This document shows, piece by piece, positions 6,669 to 6,750 of a DNA stretch of 6,750 nt (positions within the stretch are counted from its first letter, which is position 1; each line of letters begins with the position of its first letter). A model generated the notes under the pieces. It did not search any database. It had not been told where the DNA came from and was given only the letters and a program-made list of their open reading frames with translations. The stretch spans positions 1 to 6,750 of the forward strand of contig CAMNIH010000094.1 in NCBI GenBank assembly GCA_946540365.1, in the 5' to 3' direction. A program made the translations under genes and the position numbers. This DNA is from an uncultured Bacteroidales bacterium. GTDB lineage: Bacteria > Bacteroidota > Bacteroidia > Bacteroidales > P3.

Positions 6669-6750
6669 TGCGGATAGGGGGGCTCGAACCCCCACTCCTC
6701 TCGGAACAAGATCCTAAGTCTTGCGCGGCTACCAATTACGCCATATCCGC
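6669..6750 (-). tRNA. tRNA-Leu (UAG)
   Basis: A complete class II tRNA. The acceptor GCGGATA pairs perfectly with TATCCGC; the anticodon stem CAAGA/TCTTG encloses loop CTTAGGA, giving anticodon UAG, which reads CUN leucine codons. A long variable arm (TTCCGAGAGGAGT) and a T arm GGGGG/CCCCC around TTCGAGC follow. The discriminator base is A (6669) and CCA is not encoded. The 5' end falls exactly on the window edge, so its promoter is outside. No terminator separates it from the coding gene downstream. Confidence 0.96.

Noticed and set aside
6615..6695. Start of the first operon gene at GTG 6695
   Set aside because: The codon lies in the T arm of tRNA-Leu and would put tRNA sequence in the protein; the later TTG gives a normal signal peptide.

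Overview
The window reads as a piece of a GC-rich Bacteroidota chromosome, most likely from the order Bacteroidales. Four signs support this. Two of the four proteins end in C-terminal domains of the type IX secretion system (T9SS) kind, one clear and one degenerate. The promoter of a tRNA gene matches the Bacteroidota -33/-7 consensus (TTG, 20 bases, TATCTTTG). Ribosome binding sites are A-rich without a clear Shine-Dalgarno sequence. The protein families (C10/streptopain-type protease, three-domain DsbD, Reg_prop propeller, and a family often labelled 'asparagine synthetase B') are typical of gut and oral Bacteroidales. The genus cannot be told from this window.

Everything real lies on the minus strand, so it is transcribed from high to low coordinates. 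From right to left the order is: a complete tRNA-Leu(UAG) (6669-6750); a secreted protein of the Bacteroidales 'asparagine synthetase B'-labelled family, which shows no asparagine synthetase motifs and starts at a non-ATG codon (5343-6614); a secreted protein with one seven-bladed Reg_prop propeller and a degenerate T9SS-type tail (4057-5346); a full-length DsbD-type thiol:disulfide reductant conductor (1999-4044); a C10-family cysteine protease with a Listeria-Bacteroides repeat and a T9SS sorting tail (137-1984); and an initiator tRNA-fMet cut by the window edge (1-55). The four coding genes are separated by -4, 12 and 14 bases, have no internal terminator or recognisable promoter, and probably form one operon. 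It may be read together with tRNA-Leu. The tRNA-fMet has its own promoter just after the last gene.

All four proteins carry signal peptides and act in the envelope or outside the cell. The simplest joint reading is an envelope unit. DsbD carries reducing power across the inner membrane, and two likely T9SS cargoes (protease and propeller) are exported. One cargo is a cysteine protease with 13 cysteines, which could need help keeping its catalytic thiol reduced or its disulfides correct. The role of the first gene is unknown; its sequence suggests a class I glutamine-amidotransferase-like fold. This joint function is inference from gene order. No mobile element, CRISPR array, integrase or gene-free stretch over 300 bases was found.
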